Shown: piece after piece, positions 42,036-54,500 of the stretch
How the letters are laid out: each line of letters starts with the position of its first letter
How positions within the stretch are numbered: position 1 is the stretch's first letter
Source: Closterium sp. NIES-65
Lineage: Eukaryota; Streptophyta; Zygnematophyceae; Desmidiales; Closteriaceae
Assembly (NCBI GenBank): GCA_948144175.1
Contig: CANXME010002338.1
Span: forward strand, 186,001-250,000
Length of the DNA stretch: 64,000 nt
Reading direction: 5' to 3'
The notes under the pieces: generated by a model
The model's input: only the letters and a program-made list of their open reading frames with translations
What the model was told of the DNA's origin: nothing
Databases searched by the model: none
Position numbers and translations under genes: made by a program

Positions 42036-43777
42036 CTCATCCTTGACATGGACAACCAGGAAGTTGTCCCTGCGCGTGACATCCTCTTCTACGAACGGCT
42101 CACCTTGAGGCAGTGGATCGAGGACGAATGCCGCAACCAGGCACGCGGCTACGCCAACAGCGGCCGCAGCTTCGCGACCCCTGAAGATGAAGCAGCAGCA
42201 ACAGCTCTGGACCGCGACGACACCGACGAACACCCCAGCATCCCCCCTCGCCCGCGCGATGAAGATGATGATGACAGCGACGACGACTCCACGCCAGGAC
42301 CATCACGGCGCCAGACAGAACCAAGTACCGCACCACCCGGCTACAAGAGCGGAGATGACGACGTGGTTGAAGTCCCCACCAATGCAGACACCACCAACGT
42401 GTCAGGCCTTCAACTTCTTGGCCTGCACACGTCCGTTTCTACTCTCGCGCGGACCGTGGAACCTAAGAACCCTCACCAGGCCCTAACCAATCCTCTTGCC
42501 AAGGAGTGGCATACTGCGATGGATGCGGAACTGAAAGCACTGGAATCGCGCGACACTTGGGTCTTAGTCGATTGTGCAGCAGTGAAGGGGAGGAGGGTGC
42601 TCAGTGGGAAATGGGTCTTTCGTCTCAAAACTAACGCTGACGGTACTGTTGAGCGCTTCAAAGCACGATGGGTCGTACGCGGGTACGACAGCGTCGCGGC
42701 ATAGACTTCGATCAGACCTTCGCTCCCGTCAGTCTCCATACCTCGGTTCGGATTCTACTCGCTATTGCCGCCGCGAAGCACCTACCACTGCGACAGATCG
42801 ACGTGAAGAACGCGTTTCTATAATCGATGTGGATGCTACCATCTTTGTGGAGCAGCCGTACACGTACGGAGAAGGTGATCCCAGGGCCTGTCAACTGAAG
42901 AAGTCGACATCACCATCAACCCCGAAGTAAAACAGTTTTGGGGGTTAAATATCACTTACGTGCCAGAAACAATTCATCTGTCAGCCTCCAAGTACGCAGA
43001 GCAACTGGGGGAACGCTTCAACATCTCACCCGCACCACTCTCAACTCCCTACCGCAGCCCGAGCACCAACTACAAACCGGACAACAAACCCCTGTCGCGC
43101 GCAGGACTACAAATGTACCAACAGAAGTTGGGGTGCCTGCTATTCGCCTCTGTCACCTGCCGACCTGACCTTTCGTACATCGCTAGCCAACTGGCGCAGT
43201 ACTCTCGCAAGCCAGTAGCTGAGAACCAGCTGGACCTGGAGCGCGCCCTGAAGTACTTCATCTCCACACCTGACATCGGGCTCTCCTACTCCACGCTGAC
43301 GACGACCTCCTTCAACCTCAACGGCTACGTGGACGCAGACCACGCAGCTTATCCCGCAAATCGACGGTCCCGAACCAGCTTCGTTTTTCGCCTGGAACCA
43401 AGTGGTCCAATCTCCTGGAACTCCCAAAAGCATGAGCTGGTTGCCCTGTCGTCGGCTGAAGCAGAATACATCGCCGCGACAGCAGCAGTTCGCGAAAATT
43501 CCAACCTCGCCCACTTTTCGACTTCACTGCGACAACCAAAGTGCCATAACAATCGCGAATAAGCCAGGATTCGTGAACCGCACGAAGCACATCGCACTTC
43601 GGTACTTTTTTCGTCAAGGTCGAAATCGACCAAGACAAAGTGGACCTCGCTTACTGCCCGACCACTGAGATGGCAGCAGACTTCCTCACCAAGCGCCTGC
43701 CACGTAAGCAGTATAAGCACTGCTCTGACCTTACCGGAGTAGTCAAGCGAGTCAGCTCCACCCGCGCCGAGGAATGA
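42036..43777 (+). pseudogene. Copia-3 RT and RNase H, catalytic core deleted
   Basis: The RT starts well (EWHTAMDAELKALESRDTW, GKWVFRLKTNADG, FKARWVVRGY), then a frameshift occurs near 42690. Motif A (QIDVKNAFL) is followed by a stop. Soon after 42890 the sequence jumps to QFWGLNITYV, so the YVDD catalytic box and surroundings are missing. RNase H continues from 42960 (GYVDADHAAY, SSAEAEYIAA, LHCDNQSAI, TKHIALRYF) with another frameshift near 43520. It ends at 43775-43777 just before the 3' polypurine tract. Confidence 0.85.
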
Positions 43778-43784
43778 AGGGGAG

Positions 43785-44197
43785 TGTTACGATGCGAAGT
43801 TTTATGAGAAGGCATTCCTGTATGCTGCAGGAGCCGACTCTACCGAGTACGAAGCTGAGGAGTCAGAAGAGCCGAAACAACGCACCAACCGTCAGATCAA
43901 GACCGATGCAGGCAGAAACACTTACAGTGAAAAGAGCGGGAACTGTTTTTGAACGGGTTCCCGCGCCGCATGGTTTTTGAAATTCAGTTGCGAATAGGGA
44001 ATGTACCCCTTAGAGTACATGGCTGGTCTAGGTCCTTTCGTATTCCCTTAGTACTCTTATATAAACTCGATGTATGCATGCTATCATCAACTCAGCCATT
44101 TTACATCCACTCTGACCTGAGATTCACACTTCCGCTGCAACTACTCCGCGATCAACCCTAAGCGATCCTTCGCTAAGTCCCACTTGGGATTGTAACA
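43785..44197 (+). repeat. Copia-3 3' LTR (413 bp)
   Basis: Matches 30240-30651. It is preceded by a purine tract (GGAATGAAGGGGAG), has TATATAAA at 44058-44065, and is followed by TSD GAGAC. Confidence 0.95.
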
Positions 44198-44481
44198 GAG
44201 ACAACACACACGGAATTATTGACAGGGACGCGCACGTCCCCGCCAGCGCGCCTTCCCCCAGTTCCAATGTTCCTTCCCGACAACTCCTCCACCTCCCAAC
44301 ACCTTCATGTTCATTCTCTGACCAATCACAGACGTTCGCATATAATTGTCGCGCGTGTGTACAGAGTCGCAATACATCGATCGATTGGGACATGCAAACT
44401 CGAGACATTTGAGCGCGACTCGGGCAGATCGTGATTGGGACACATCGATTGGGACATGGTCCACAGCGGAATGCACCCTAA

Positions 44482-44870
44482 AGCTTTTCCCACCCACCCA
44501 CCTAACACTACCCTGGGAGTTCAATTGAGAGGCAGCAAGGGTGGTGCAGTTTGTACAAGGTACAGTTGGGGTTGAACATGATATGCCACTTGTGTTGATG
44601 AACCTCTGGGAATTACGGTACATTGAAGGTTGGAGTGTCAGTGACGGGTTTAGTAGGAACTAGCATACAACTGCATGACAGCACGTATATTCCCTACATG
44701 GGCACAGGCCCTTAGGCATACTGAATAATAATAAGGATCTTTCCTGCATCCATCCCCAGTCCCATCCCTCTTCCCCACCTCAAACCCATCCCATCAACCC
44801 AAATGGCCACCTCATAACCTGCCAAAACCACATCTCATTTAAAATCCCCCCCCCCCCCCTCTCATCGCGT
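44482..44870. other. Spacer between the transposon nest and the bZIP gene
   Basis: I see no gene. It probably contains the 3' UTR of the minus-strand bZIP gene. An 11-C homopolymer lies near 44850. Confidence 0.5.
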
Positions 44871-46385
44871 TCAGATGAGCGCCTCGAGAGGCTTGCCATC
44901 GTCAAAGCAACCTATCAGCCCCGCCAGGAACTCCGCATCCGCCAATGTGTCCGCATCCTTCATCCCCATCCCCTTCGCGCCCGCCATCCCCGCGCCATCC
45001 GCGCGCGCCCGCGCCAACCCTTCATTGGCTCCGTGCGCCACCACCGCCGCGTCCGCCGCGACTCCCTCTGCGTGCGACGGAGGTGCGGTCGCGCCCGTGA
45101 TCGCACTGGGCGAGTGCACGCCTTCCTCTTCCGACTCCTCAAAACTCGTCGACGCCAATAATCTCGCGCGCTTGTTCCCGGCGCCTTCCGCAAAAGGCTC
45201 CGCCACCTCTAGCTTCCCCGTCTGGCCAACCTTGAGCGCGAAGTCCGCGCTCATCCCCGCATCCGCCGCCGCGTCAGCCGGTTTGTTCGCAACGGGAACG
45301 CCGGCGCGAGCGAGCGCGTCGCGTAGCCGCTTGAGTTCGTTCTGCAGGCGGTCGTTGCTCTCTTGGTATTGCCGAATGTGCTCAGACGCCTCGTTCAAGC
45401 GCCGCGTGACGGCCGCGTTCTCAACGCGCAGCTTGGCGCTCTGGATCTCCAGCTCCTCGAGTCGCTCCTGCTTCCGCTGCCGAGACCGCTTCGCTGACGC
45501 GCGGTTCGACATCATCCTGCGACGAAGGAAACAGGCAACGGAGAAGCATGGAAGACAGAAAAACCCGTTGATGGACAACGCTGTAACTGGAGCGCACTAA
45601 TGGACATATCATAATGAAGATATGACATGACAACAACGTATATTTCCTCCGGCGCCTCACCTCTTATGTTTCTTCGGGTCAAGGTCTGCGAGCTCCTCCG
45701 CGGTCATGCCGTCCGTGCTCATCGCGCCCATGTCGCCCGCGTGGAACTCCATCTCCTGTGGCAGCCCGCACGGGATGCCCTGCGCCATGCCCTGCGACAT
45801 GTACCCCAGCGGGCCCTTGGTCGCCAGAATCGGAGCCGGCGCCGACATGCCGTGCGCGGCGTGCGGCGGCCAGCTCATCGGGAACATCTGCTGCGCGGAC
45901 GGCGTGTGCGCGGTCGGGGGTTGCATTTGCGGAGGTTTGGGGAGGGCGGGTTGGGCGGGCTGCGGGAGGAGCCACTGCGCTTGAAGCGGTTGGCGGGTTT
46001 GAATGGCGGTCATTTGCGATGGGTCTGCTGACATCATACCGTACATTCCGGCGTTACCGCCGAATAACCTGAATCAGGGAGAACGAGGGGAGAGGGGACG
46101 GACTAAGCGTTTACTGCCAAGTACTGCGACACGAAGCTGGGGCTTCTTGGCGAGGTTCAAAGCAGGGCGACAGGCGACGATAATAAATCGTGACTTATAG
46201 AGAGACCTGTAACTGCCAGCGCGTATCGCTTACCGGCCGCCAGGAGCAGTCATCGGATTCCAGTTCCATGCACCGCCGTACGCAGCAGCGGCATCATCAA
46301 TTTGTTGCGCACGCCACCTGGCGTCGAGTTCTTCCTCCGCCTCGGACTGAGCCGCGCCGGGAACTACATCAGGGGGGCGACACAT
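44871..46385 (-). CDS. bZIP transcription factor, three exons
   Basis: Predicted exons on the minus strand: 46385-46234, 46068-45661 and 45516-44871, with GT..AG borders and matching phases (401 codons). The start is the first ATG of exon 1 (MCRPPDVVPG). The N-terminal half is Pro/Gln/Met-rich, as in activation domains. The basic region spans the exon 2/3 junction: DPKKHKR from exon 2 and MMSNRASAKRSRQRKQ from exon 3, giving the bZIP signature N-x7-R. A Leu/Ile/Val heptad zipper follows (LEELEIQSAKLRVENAAV onward, ~40 residues). The tail is Ala/Gly-rich and acidic. It would bind ACGT-type DNA as a dimer in the nucleus. The pattern is plant-like; I cannot assign a group. Confidence 0.9.
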
Positions 46386-48578
46386 GGTGGCTGACCGTAA
46401 ACGCCGGCAAAGATGGAAACGGCGGGACAGACGCGGCCTTACGAATGCCCTAGAGGTTCAACCTGTACTATGATACTAAGATCTTAGTCAGACTCTTCCT
46501 GACTTGTTGGAGTAATGACTAGGCGATGCGATTGAACACTGGACCAACAGGACGAAAGTAGAAGATTCAGTGGTGAGAGTTGAAGGCAAGGCAAAGTATA
46601 TCCAGCAAAGCAGCCAGCGATTGTGAAAACAAGACAGCGATGCAGAGGGAGCCGTGGGAAATGTAGGACGAGGTGGGGTTGAGGCCGAGAGGAAAGCCAA
46701 GAAAGGCGAGGGACGTGGAGGAAACTGAGGGCTCAGCGCAAGCTTGCGAGGCACGCGTGTGGGGGGAGGCTGGGTTGGGGAGGGCTGCGGGGAACAAACA
46801 GAAGGAAAACTGTAGGCGGAACATGAGGTCCAGTGGGGGGAAGGTGCGGTTGGGTGGGTGGGGTGGGGAGTAAACTCGGGGAAGGGAAGGGTCACGGGGG
46901 AGAGGGGACCACTTTTGGGGCGAAAGGGAAGAGGGAGAGCGGGGTGTGCAGTACATCAATTTGTCAGCTCTCCAATCCACGACCGCGTGCGCGCGTGGCG
47001 TGGGTTCAACATGTGCGCAGTGCATCCCCAACTGGGTCGGAAAATGACATGGAAATTGCCTGCAGTCACCGGCAGTGCTGACGCGCGTGGCATGATGAAA
47101 TTGCCAGCAGCACAGCCTAGTCCTTCAGGGAAGCGGGCGCCCTCATCGAGACAGCCTGGCGCGCGACGGACCAGTCTCAGGAGGACGCGCAATCTGCCGC
47201 CTTGCCTTCGGGCTGTTTTGAAGATCCTATCGCCACTGGCACATCACTTTGGCGAATCTAAGCTCTGGCTTAGTGTCTGAATGTTTCAGGTACAAAAAAA
47301 ACTCACAGTTTCAACTCGTACACATGATGCCCAGCCACTGCGCGCGAATTTGCCTTGTACATTTCAGAAACTCTGCACCCGTGTTTTTTTTTCAGACTCA
47401 GCTGCACCCAGGTTTTAGGCACGCGGATCAACTTGCATTTGGGCGAGGAAACGCAAAAGTATGAATCTTAGGCGCAAAACAAACCATGCTGACCCGGTAG
47501 GTTCTTGTTTCTTGGCCAGAAACAAGCATAAACCCAAAACCCTGAACTGACAGCAACACAGGCCCACCAGCACTGTTTTGGAAAAAACAATCGCGTTACA
47601 CCCAGTGTCTTTTAGAAGCACCTCAACACCCTGACAAACTGGAACGAACTAGGCGATATGCCTAAAACGTTTAAGAGCCCAGAGCACAACCCAAGTACGG
47701 GGGACTCAAACGGATCAGGTGTAGTGTAAAAACTGTACTGTGGTTGACACCCAAACGGTTTGTGTTCCGTTTTCTGAAACACGTGCCAGGGAAGCACGCA
47801 TCCAAGTTCAAAGGAATAGTGGACCTACGGTCTGTCGAAGTGTGTTCCATAAATCACGTGGATTCAGAGAGCTGCTCAGAGATTCTTATCCGAGGTGCTA
47901 GCTAAAAATTCATGGCTTATTCCGATTGGTTGTGATCGTGACGTGGATATGTGCGCTGGAAAAGCACCGTCACATTATGATGACGCTTGTCTGTGCACCA
48001 ACGATATGTCCAACCAGAATAACCAGCCAGCGGGATTGACAGGCGCTGAACCTGTGCCCCCAAATTGTTAGGGCGAGTTTGATCCGAAGAAGGTCACACG
48101 TAGAAATTTTGAAGTTTGAGACAGTCACCCTGGCTCCAGCTAGCAACTACCGAAATGAGACTGCAACTGGCCATGGGGAGCATTTCGGATGACCCCTCGA
48201 TTTCAGAAAAAAACGGATTTATGTACTCAAAAGATGAACCGCTGATCACGATAAACCTCGCTAAAGCCATTCTCACTGTGAATGATCGTGATACAGTGTT
48301 CTGGGTATCCCAATGAGCAAATGTATACGTGAGCTTCAGCCCAAAAAATATTATTGTCAATGGTTTGTTCAGGCCTTTTAGACTGACGTGTATTCTGGTC
48401 CAGAAGCTCTTTAGCGGAGATGATCCAATGTGTCTCCACAGGCTTGGTAGTTTTCTGTACATTCCCTGTCAGACTGACGCTACTACTTGATTAGTGGCAC
48501 ATGGTATCATTATCGGCAGGTTGCGGAACGAGCATGCGTGAAATAGACGTGGGGTAGCTAAAGCTCCGACGAAGGAGA
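46386..48578. other. Intergenic region between bZIP and gamma-tubulin complex genes
   Basis: The two genes are divergent, so both promoters should lie here. No repeats with clear ends, RNA genes or conserved ORFs are seen. AT content rises between 47250 and 48560 compared with the flanking genes. Confidence 0.5.
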
Positions 48579-51500
48579 ATGGCGTCATTGAATCATTGGG
48601 GGTTCGATGTGCCATGGCTGTCAGACAACACAGATTCACCCATGGAATCAAGCACAGCTTGCGAGAGCCACGTCAACGACTTCCTTCAACACGCGAATGC
48701 TCGCTGCATTCCGTCCGAGCAGCCCGAATCGGCTCCTTGGATCAATCTGTCTAGTCATGAACGTCCGATACCACCACATTCATCGGCGAGCCTTTTTGAC
48801 ATGGAGTCAATACACGATCTTCCGGATGATACTTATGGAGAGCCAAGGCGCGTTTCGCTGGATGATTCTTATGGTGATCTTATAAAGAGGATAAACTGGA
48901 CGTTTGGTTCTGGAACGGATCGCTGCGACCCTCCCAGGAGTAACAGGATGACGGATTGGATGCTGAGCGCGCTGACGCCGAATCCCGTCGTGACATCTGG
49001 AATCGCGGAAAAGATGCAGGCGATGTCCACGTGGCAGGCCGCTCCGGGAATCTTGGATTTAGAATCGAAGATGCGGCAGGAGTGGGGGTACTGTTTGCCA
49101 TCCACCAGGCCAGTCGCTCTCACCGACCTGTACCCTTCTCCGTGCATTATTACCGAATCCAACGACTACGCATACCTAGGAGCCAGTTTTGAGTCGTCTC
49201 AAAGCTCGCAGATAGAAGCCACGGATCGCGTGTTGGAATTCGGGAATCTCGGCTCGTGGAAGGGGAATCAGGCTCGGGAAGGATTGGGTGAGGGCGAAAG
49301 AGAGTGGATCAGCGGCCGGGATATGCCACCAGGGTCGAGGGACGATGGGATTGGACGAGGCGGCCGCGTGGCTGCTCGCTGTGCAGACAGCGCAGATGAT
49401 GTGGCGATGGCAGGAGGCGGGAGCAGCTGCAGCAAGGTGGGGTCTCTATGCTGGAATGATTCACACACTACCTGCTCCACGTCTGCCGTCACAAGATGCT
49501 GCAGTGGCATTGCAACACGCCTCGTATTCCACCTCACCTCTTTACTGCCATTGCTTAGCGCAATCGCTCTCATCCCTCCCGATTCCACTTCACTCCCCAT
49601 CTTCTTCCCCTCCCTCTCTCCCGCGCATCCCCCCCTTCTTTCCGCCTGCCAGCACCCGCACGCCCTCGCCCTCGTGGCGGCGTGCGCTCTCAGGGGGCAG
49701 CCCGCCGCCCTGTACGTCCTCCACGCCTTCGCCCTCCGCGCCCGCACCGCTGCACCCTCTGCTCTCGCTGCTCCCACTGCTCCCACCAGCTCGCAGAAGA
49801 GAGATCCTGCAGCGGCAGCTGCAACAGCAAGAGTGGCGCAGGCGGTCGCGAGGCAGGGGATTGAACGGGCAGTGCTGGGGGAGGTAGTGGCGGATGGGCA
49901 CGTGTGCCGCAGACTGCACTGCCTCGCTGCGAGGCTGCAGGCTGCTGCTCCTGCTGCTGGCGACGCAGCAGCTGCGGAATGGGGCGTGCCACGTGTGCCT
50001 GCTGACGTGGAATGCCAGCTGGCAAGTGTGCTGTGCCCGTTGGCTGCGTGCAGGATGGTGCAGCAGGCGGCAGATGCAGGCAGTGCAGGTGGTAACGCAT
50101 GTGGCGACGCTGCTGGCGGTGTTGTTGGCAGCGATGGGGAGGAGGGTTCGGACTGGGATTCAGAGAGTGGGGAAGTGTGGATGGGGTGGACGGGCGGGGA
50201 GAGTGACGACGACGAGAGTGAAGGGGGCGAGGAAGGGGGAGAGCGTGCAGAGAGTGCATTGCTTAAGAGCAGCAGTCAACACCCCCTTCCCCCTCCTCAA
50301 CACCCGCATGATCATGCCACTCCCAGGTCTCAGCGTGAAGAACCAAAGATAGAGGGTCTCGCAGTGGGAGCTGGAGGGGCCGGTGCAGAGGGAGATGACG
50401 CGGTTCTGAGGGGTTTTGGGAGGGCGCTATCGCTGGTTCTCGCTCAGTACGAGGCCGGGGTTGCCCAGCTCGCCCGTGCATGCATCGCCTCTCTTTCTGC
50501 CTCATCTCCAACAGCAGCAACAGATTGTTCCAGCCCTGCACGCTCACAAGCAGGCACTCCAGCCGGTCCGTCAGATGCTGTGCTTCTACTGGCCATGCGG
50601 AGCAGGCGACTGAGGGCGCAGCTGAGGCGCCTGGTGATGTTGCTGGGGATGGATCCGAGAGCGAGGGAGACAGCAGGTGGTGAGAGGAAGGGGCACCCAT
50701 GGGAGGACGGGGCGCTAAGGGGGAGGGAGACAGCAGGGGGAAAGATGGAGGATGCATGGTCGGTGGTGTACCAGTGCCCTCAGATGGTCATGCCTAGCTC
50801 GTCAGATCAAAGCAGTTCAGGCATGAGAGACATGCCTCTCACTCCACCCCCTCCACACACGTCCCACACGCACCACATGCACTGCACGCCCCACACGCAC
50901 CACGCAGACCGTGCTGTTGCTGCCAGCGGTGGCATTAGAGGCGTGCGCCCCACCACCACCCACAGCAGCCAAGCCGCCGCTCTCCTCTCTTACCTCCACA
51001 CCATGCTCCACCTCGCAGCAGCTGATAGCAGCAGCGGCAGCACTGCCAGTGCATGTGGTTTGAGTCAGAAGCAGCCGCACCAGCAGCAGCAGCGGGAGCA
51101 GCAGCAGCAACGGCAGCACCAGCAGCGGCGGCGGCAGCAGGGGCGGCAGGGAGGTGAAACTTCAATGGAGGTGGTGAGGTGGTTGTATGTGTCGTCGTGC
51201 TGGCCGCTGGTGTGCCAGCTGAGGAGCACCATGGCTCTGGGTGATCTCTCCTACCTGCATCCCTCCCTCGCTGCTGCTGCTGCTGCCACTGCTGCTACTG
51301 GGAGTGCTTCTGCTGCTGGGACTGCTAATCCTGCCACCAACGTCACCACCGCCACCACCGCCATCACTCGTACCCCTGCTACCTCTGCTGGACAGTTCAC
51401 TCCTACTCGCATCGTCACTCCTCCCCGCATGGTTACCCCATCTCATCTGGTCACCCCATCCCATCTGGTTACCCCATCGCACTCGATCACCCCTTCACAG

Positions 51501-54500
51501 TTCGACACACCTCGGTTCCTGTCCAACCAGGCAGCAGCAGTCGGCGAGGCGTGGAGTGCGGCACTCTTCCTTCGTCCCAGCAAGGTGCATCTTTAACTTA
51601 ACCAAGCTATCAATCAAAAGCAGTGGACTTGTTTTTTTCTCTCCCTTTTCTGTTTTTTTTTTCGTTTTCTTGGAGCTCATGATTTTGCTTGGCCAGCAAC
51701 CAACCAAGGTCAACTCTGCATGCATGTTGACCTGTTAGACTCTGCACGCATTGAGAATGGTTCTTTTACCCTTGCTGACTACAGTCTCTGTCGCAAAGCT
51801 CCATGTCAACTGTGCCCTTTGCCTGTTCCCTCTTCCTGTGCCCTGTGCCTCCCCTTTCTACCCATGCCTTTCGACCCTCGCCCCTGTCTCCCCCCCCCCC
51901 TTCCCTTCCCCCACAACACCAGATCAACCACCTGCTGCCCTTGTTCCTCCATCCAGTGTCACGCCTCGTTGTAAGAACAGCACAGCAGCAGCACATACTC
52001 CTCTCCGCCCCCGACCCCACCATTCGCCAGCTCGCCTCCCGCCTCTCCTCCCTCCTCTCCGCCCTCCTCCTCCCCCACTCACACCCCTTCCTCTCTCTGC
52101 CAACCAATGGAAATAAGCCAAGTCACATTCAAACAGCGCTCGCGTCTGATTGGTCCATCGATTTCACCCTGGCAGGGGTGGCCCGAACCAGAGAGATCGT
52201 CCAGCACCGACTTGCCATTGCTGAGCTGCAGGTTCGGCAGCTTCTAGACTCCCTGGAGCCCCAGTCTAGTGCAGAAGGCGAGGCTCGGATGGCTGATGTG
52301 GGTGATAGAGTGGAGGTGCAGAGACAGTTAGGGTTGGGACAACAGTTGCTGCCTGCAGGGGCTGTAGCGGATGTGGGGAATGGATCAGTTGTAGCAGCAG
52401 CAGAAAGAGCAGGAATGGGAGCAGCAGTGACAGTAACAGGCATGGGGTCATCTGTAGCAGATGTAGCTTCAGGCGGTTTGCTAGCTGCAGAAGCAGTAGC
52501 AGAAGCATCAGCAGAAGCGGGAGCAATAGTAGCACCACCGCTGCCACCACTGCGCCCCCCTCCTGGTGTTGTCAGGCCTGCACCCACCCACAGAGAAATC
52601 GCGGGACAAGCATTGGGGAGGGAGGAAGAGGAGCAGGGAAGAGGGCACGGGGGAAAGGAGCAGGGAAGAGGGCATGGGGGAAAGGAGCAGGGAAGTGGGC
52701 ATGTGGGAGAGGAGCAGGGAAGAGGGCACGGGGGAAAGGAGCAGGGAAGAGGGCATGGGGGAAAGGAGCAGGGAAGTGGGCATGTGGGAGAGGAGCAGGG
52801 AAGGGAGCAGATCTGCTCTGGCTGTGGCTGGTCGCATGACCCCTCCTGGCACGTGCCTGGTGATGACGTGGCAGCAGATGATTGGCCCTGGAAGGGCACT
52901 CATCCCCCTCCTCTTTCCAATCTGCTTGTCTCCCCCAACCGCACCACACCCAGCCATACTGCACCGAATCCCACCGGCCTCAGCCCCACGTTGCGGCAGG
53001 CATGGGTGGAGTGCGGTGCCATGCTGCAGCTCACTGACCCCCGCTCTGGCCCCGCCTTCCCCTGGACGTGGATGGCCTGTAACGAGGATGCTTGTAGCGG
53101 GGATGGATCTGGCGGGGGTGCGATTCATGGTGCTAGTGGCATCTCATGGCATGCATTGCTCCAGCATCCACGGAGGCATGGGGGGGGTGCTGCTGAAAGT
53201 GCACAGGAGACAGGAAAGGAGGGTGTTGGTCAGAGAGAAAACAAAGGAGGAATTCAGGGAGCAAAGGAGGGACCAAAGGAGGGAGCAAAGGAGGAAAGGA
53301 AGGAGGGCTCAAGAAAGGGAGCGGCAGGTAGTGGGGGGCGAAAGCAGAAGGGCGTTGAGGATGAGAGTGGAAAGCACAGCATGAAGCAGAGTGGGAGGCA
53401 GACTGGGAAACAGGGTGGAAGGCAGACAGGGAAGCAGGGTGGGAGGCCGGGTGGGCAGCAGAGTGGGGAGGATCTGGGTGGAAGGCAGGGTGGGCGTAGA
53501 GGGGCAGCAGGGAGGGGAGGGGTCCATGTGACGAATGAGGAGAGGCGGCTGGTTGGCATGGCCGTCACAGACATGGATGGGAGCTTCGATGATGCCGTCC
53601 ATGCCCACCTGCTGCTGCCCATCCGTGCAAGGTACAGTAGACTTCCCAACCAAGGGTAGAACCATGGCAGGTGTCCACTTTTGTCCTGCAACCACCAGTG
53701 TTTGCTGCAATTGCTGTGGTGCAGGCAAGCCGGCCATTGAACCATTCTCTCGCTTGCCCTCCGCTCTTTCCCCTCTTCCCCTTCTTATCACCTCCCCCTC
53801 GACCACGCCTCCCCTCCCCCCCCACACCAGTCACGCACTGGTGAGCAGGGCAGCAGTGCAGGTGCTGTTCACAATGGGGCGCTACCGCGACCACTGCACC
53901 GCACTACACTGCCTCTTCCTCTCTCCCCACTCCGCCCTGCCCTCCGCCCTCCTGCACGCCCTCCATGCCATGGTGAGTGCCGCATGCCACAGCAGCATCA
54001 CGATTTTTTAGGCACCTAAAATGTTTACGCCGTGGTGAGTACCGCATGCCACAGCAGCACCACGCCCTCTTCTGCCCTTCAATGCTGCCAGATTCAACAT
54101 GCTTGCTTCTTCTTTCGTCCCCTCTACACCCTCTCCTATCCCCTCACCCCTCTCCCCTCTCCGCTCCCCCTATTCCCTCTCCCGTGCCCTCTCCCCTCAT
54201 CCCCTTCCCCGCAGGACTGGGCCAGCCTTCGCTCGCTACCAGAGCAGCAGCACGCGCTCTCATCCGCCCTGGACACGGCCATCTCGCGAGCCTGCCTCTC
54301 CTCCCTCCCCTCCTCCTCCCTCTCCCGCCTCCACACATTCATCTCGCCATCCTCCCTCTCCTCCATAACATCTCTGCCGCCTCACCCAATGTTACCAGGG
54401 TTGGGAGGGTTGCGAGGCCAGGGGGGAGGGGTAATGGGCAGTGCGAGAAAGCAGCTGACGTGGAGCCCTTTGTCTGCTCATCGTGAGTGCCTGGGTTTCA

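Noticed and set aside
44210..44255. Possible separate MITE start next to the Copia-3 3' LTR
   Set aside because: The sequence (GACAGGGACGCGCACG..) matches an internal part of the Harbinger family near 60575-60610, so it belongs to the host MITE.
46488..47280. Several 100-150-codon ORFs on both strands
   Set aside because: No motifs, no splice context, and mutual antisense overlap; treated as intergenic.
49268..49786. Minus-strand ORF opposite the gamma-tubulin complex gene
   Set aside because: Ala/Arg-rich antisense shadow of a GC-rich coding region.
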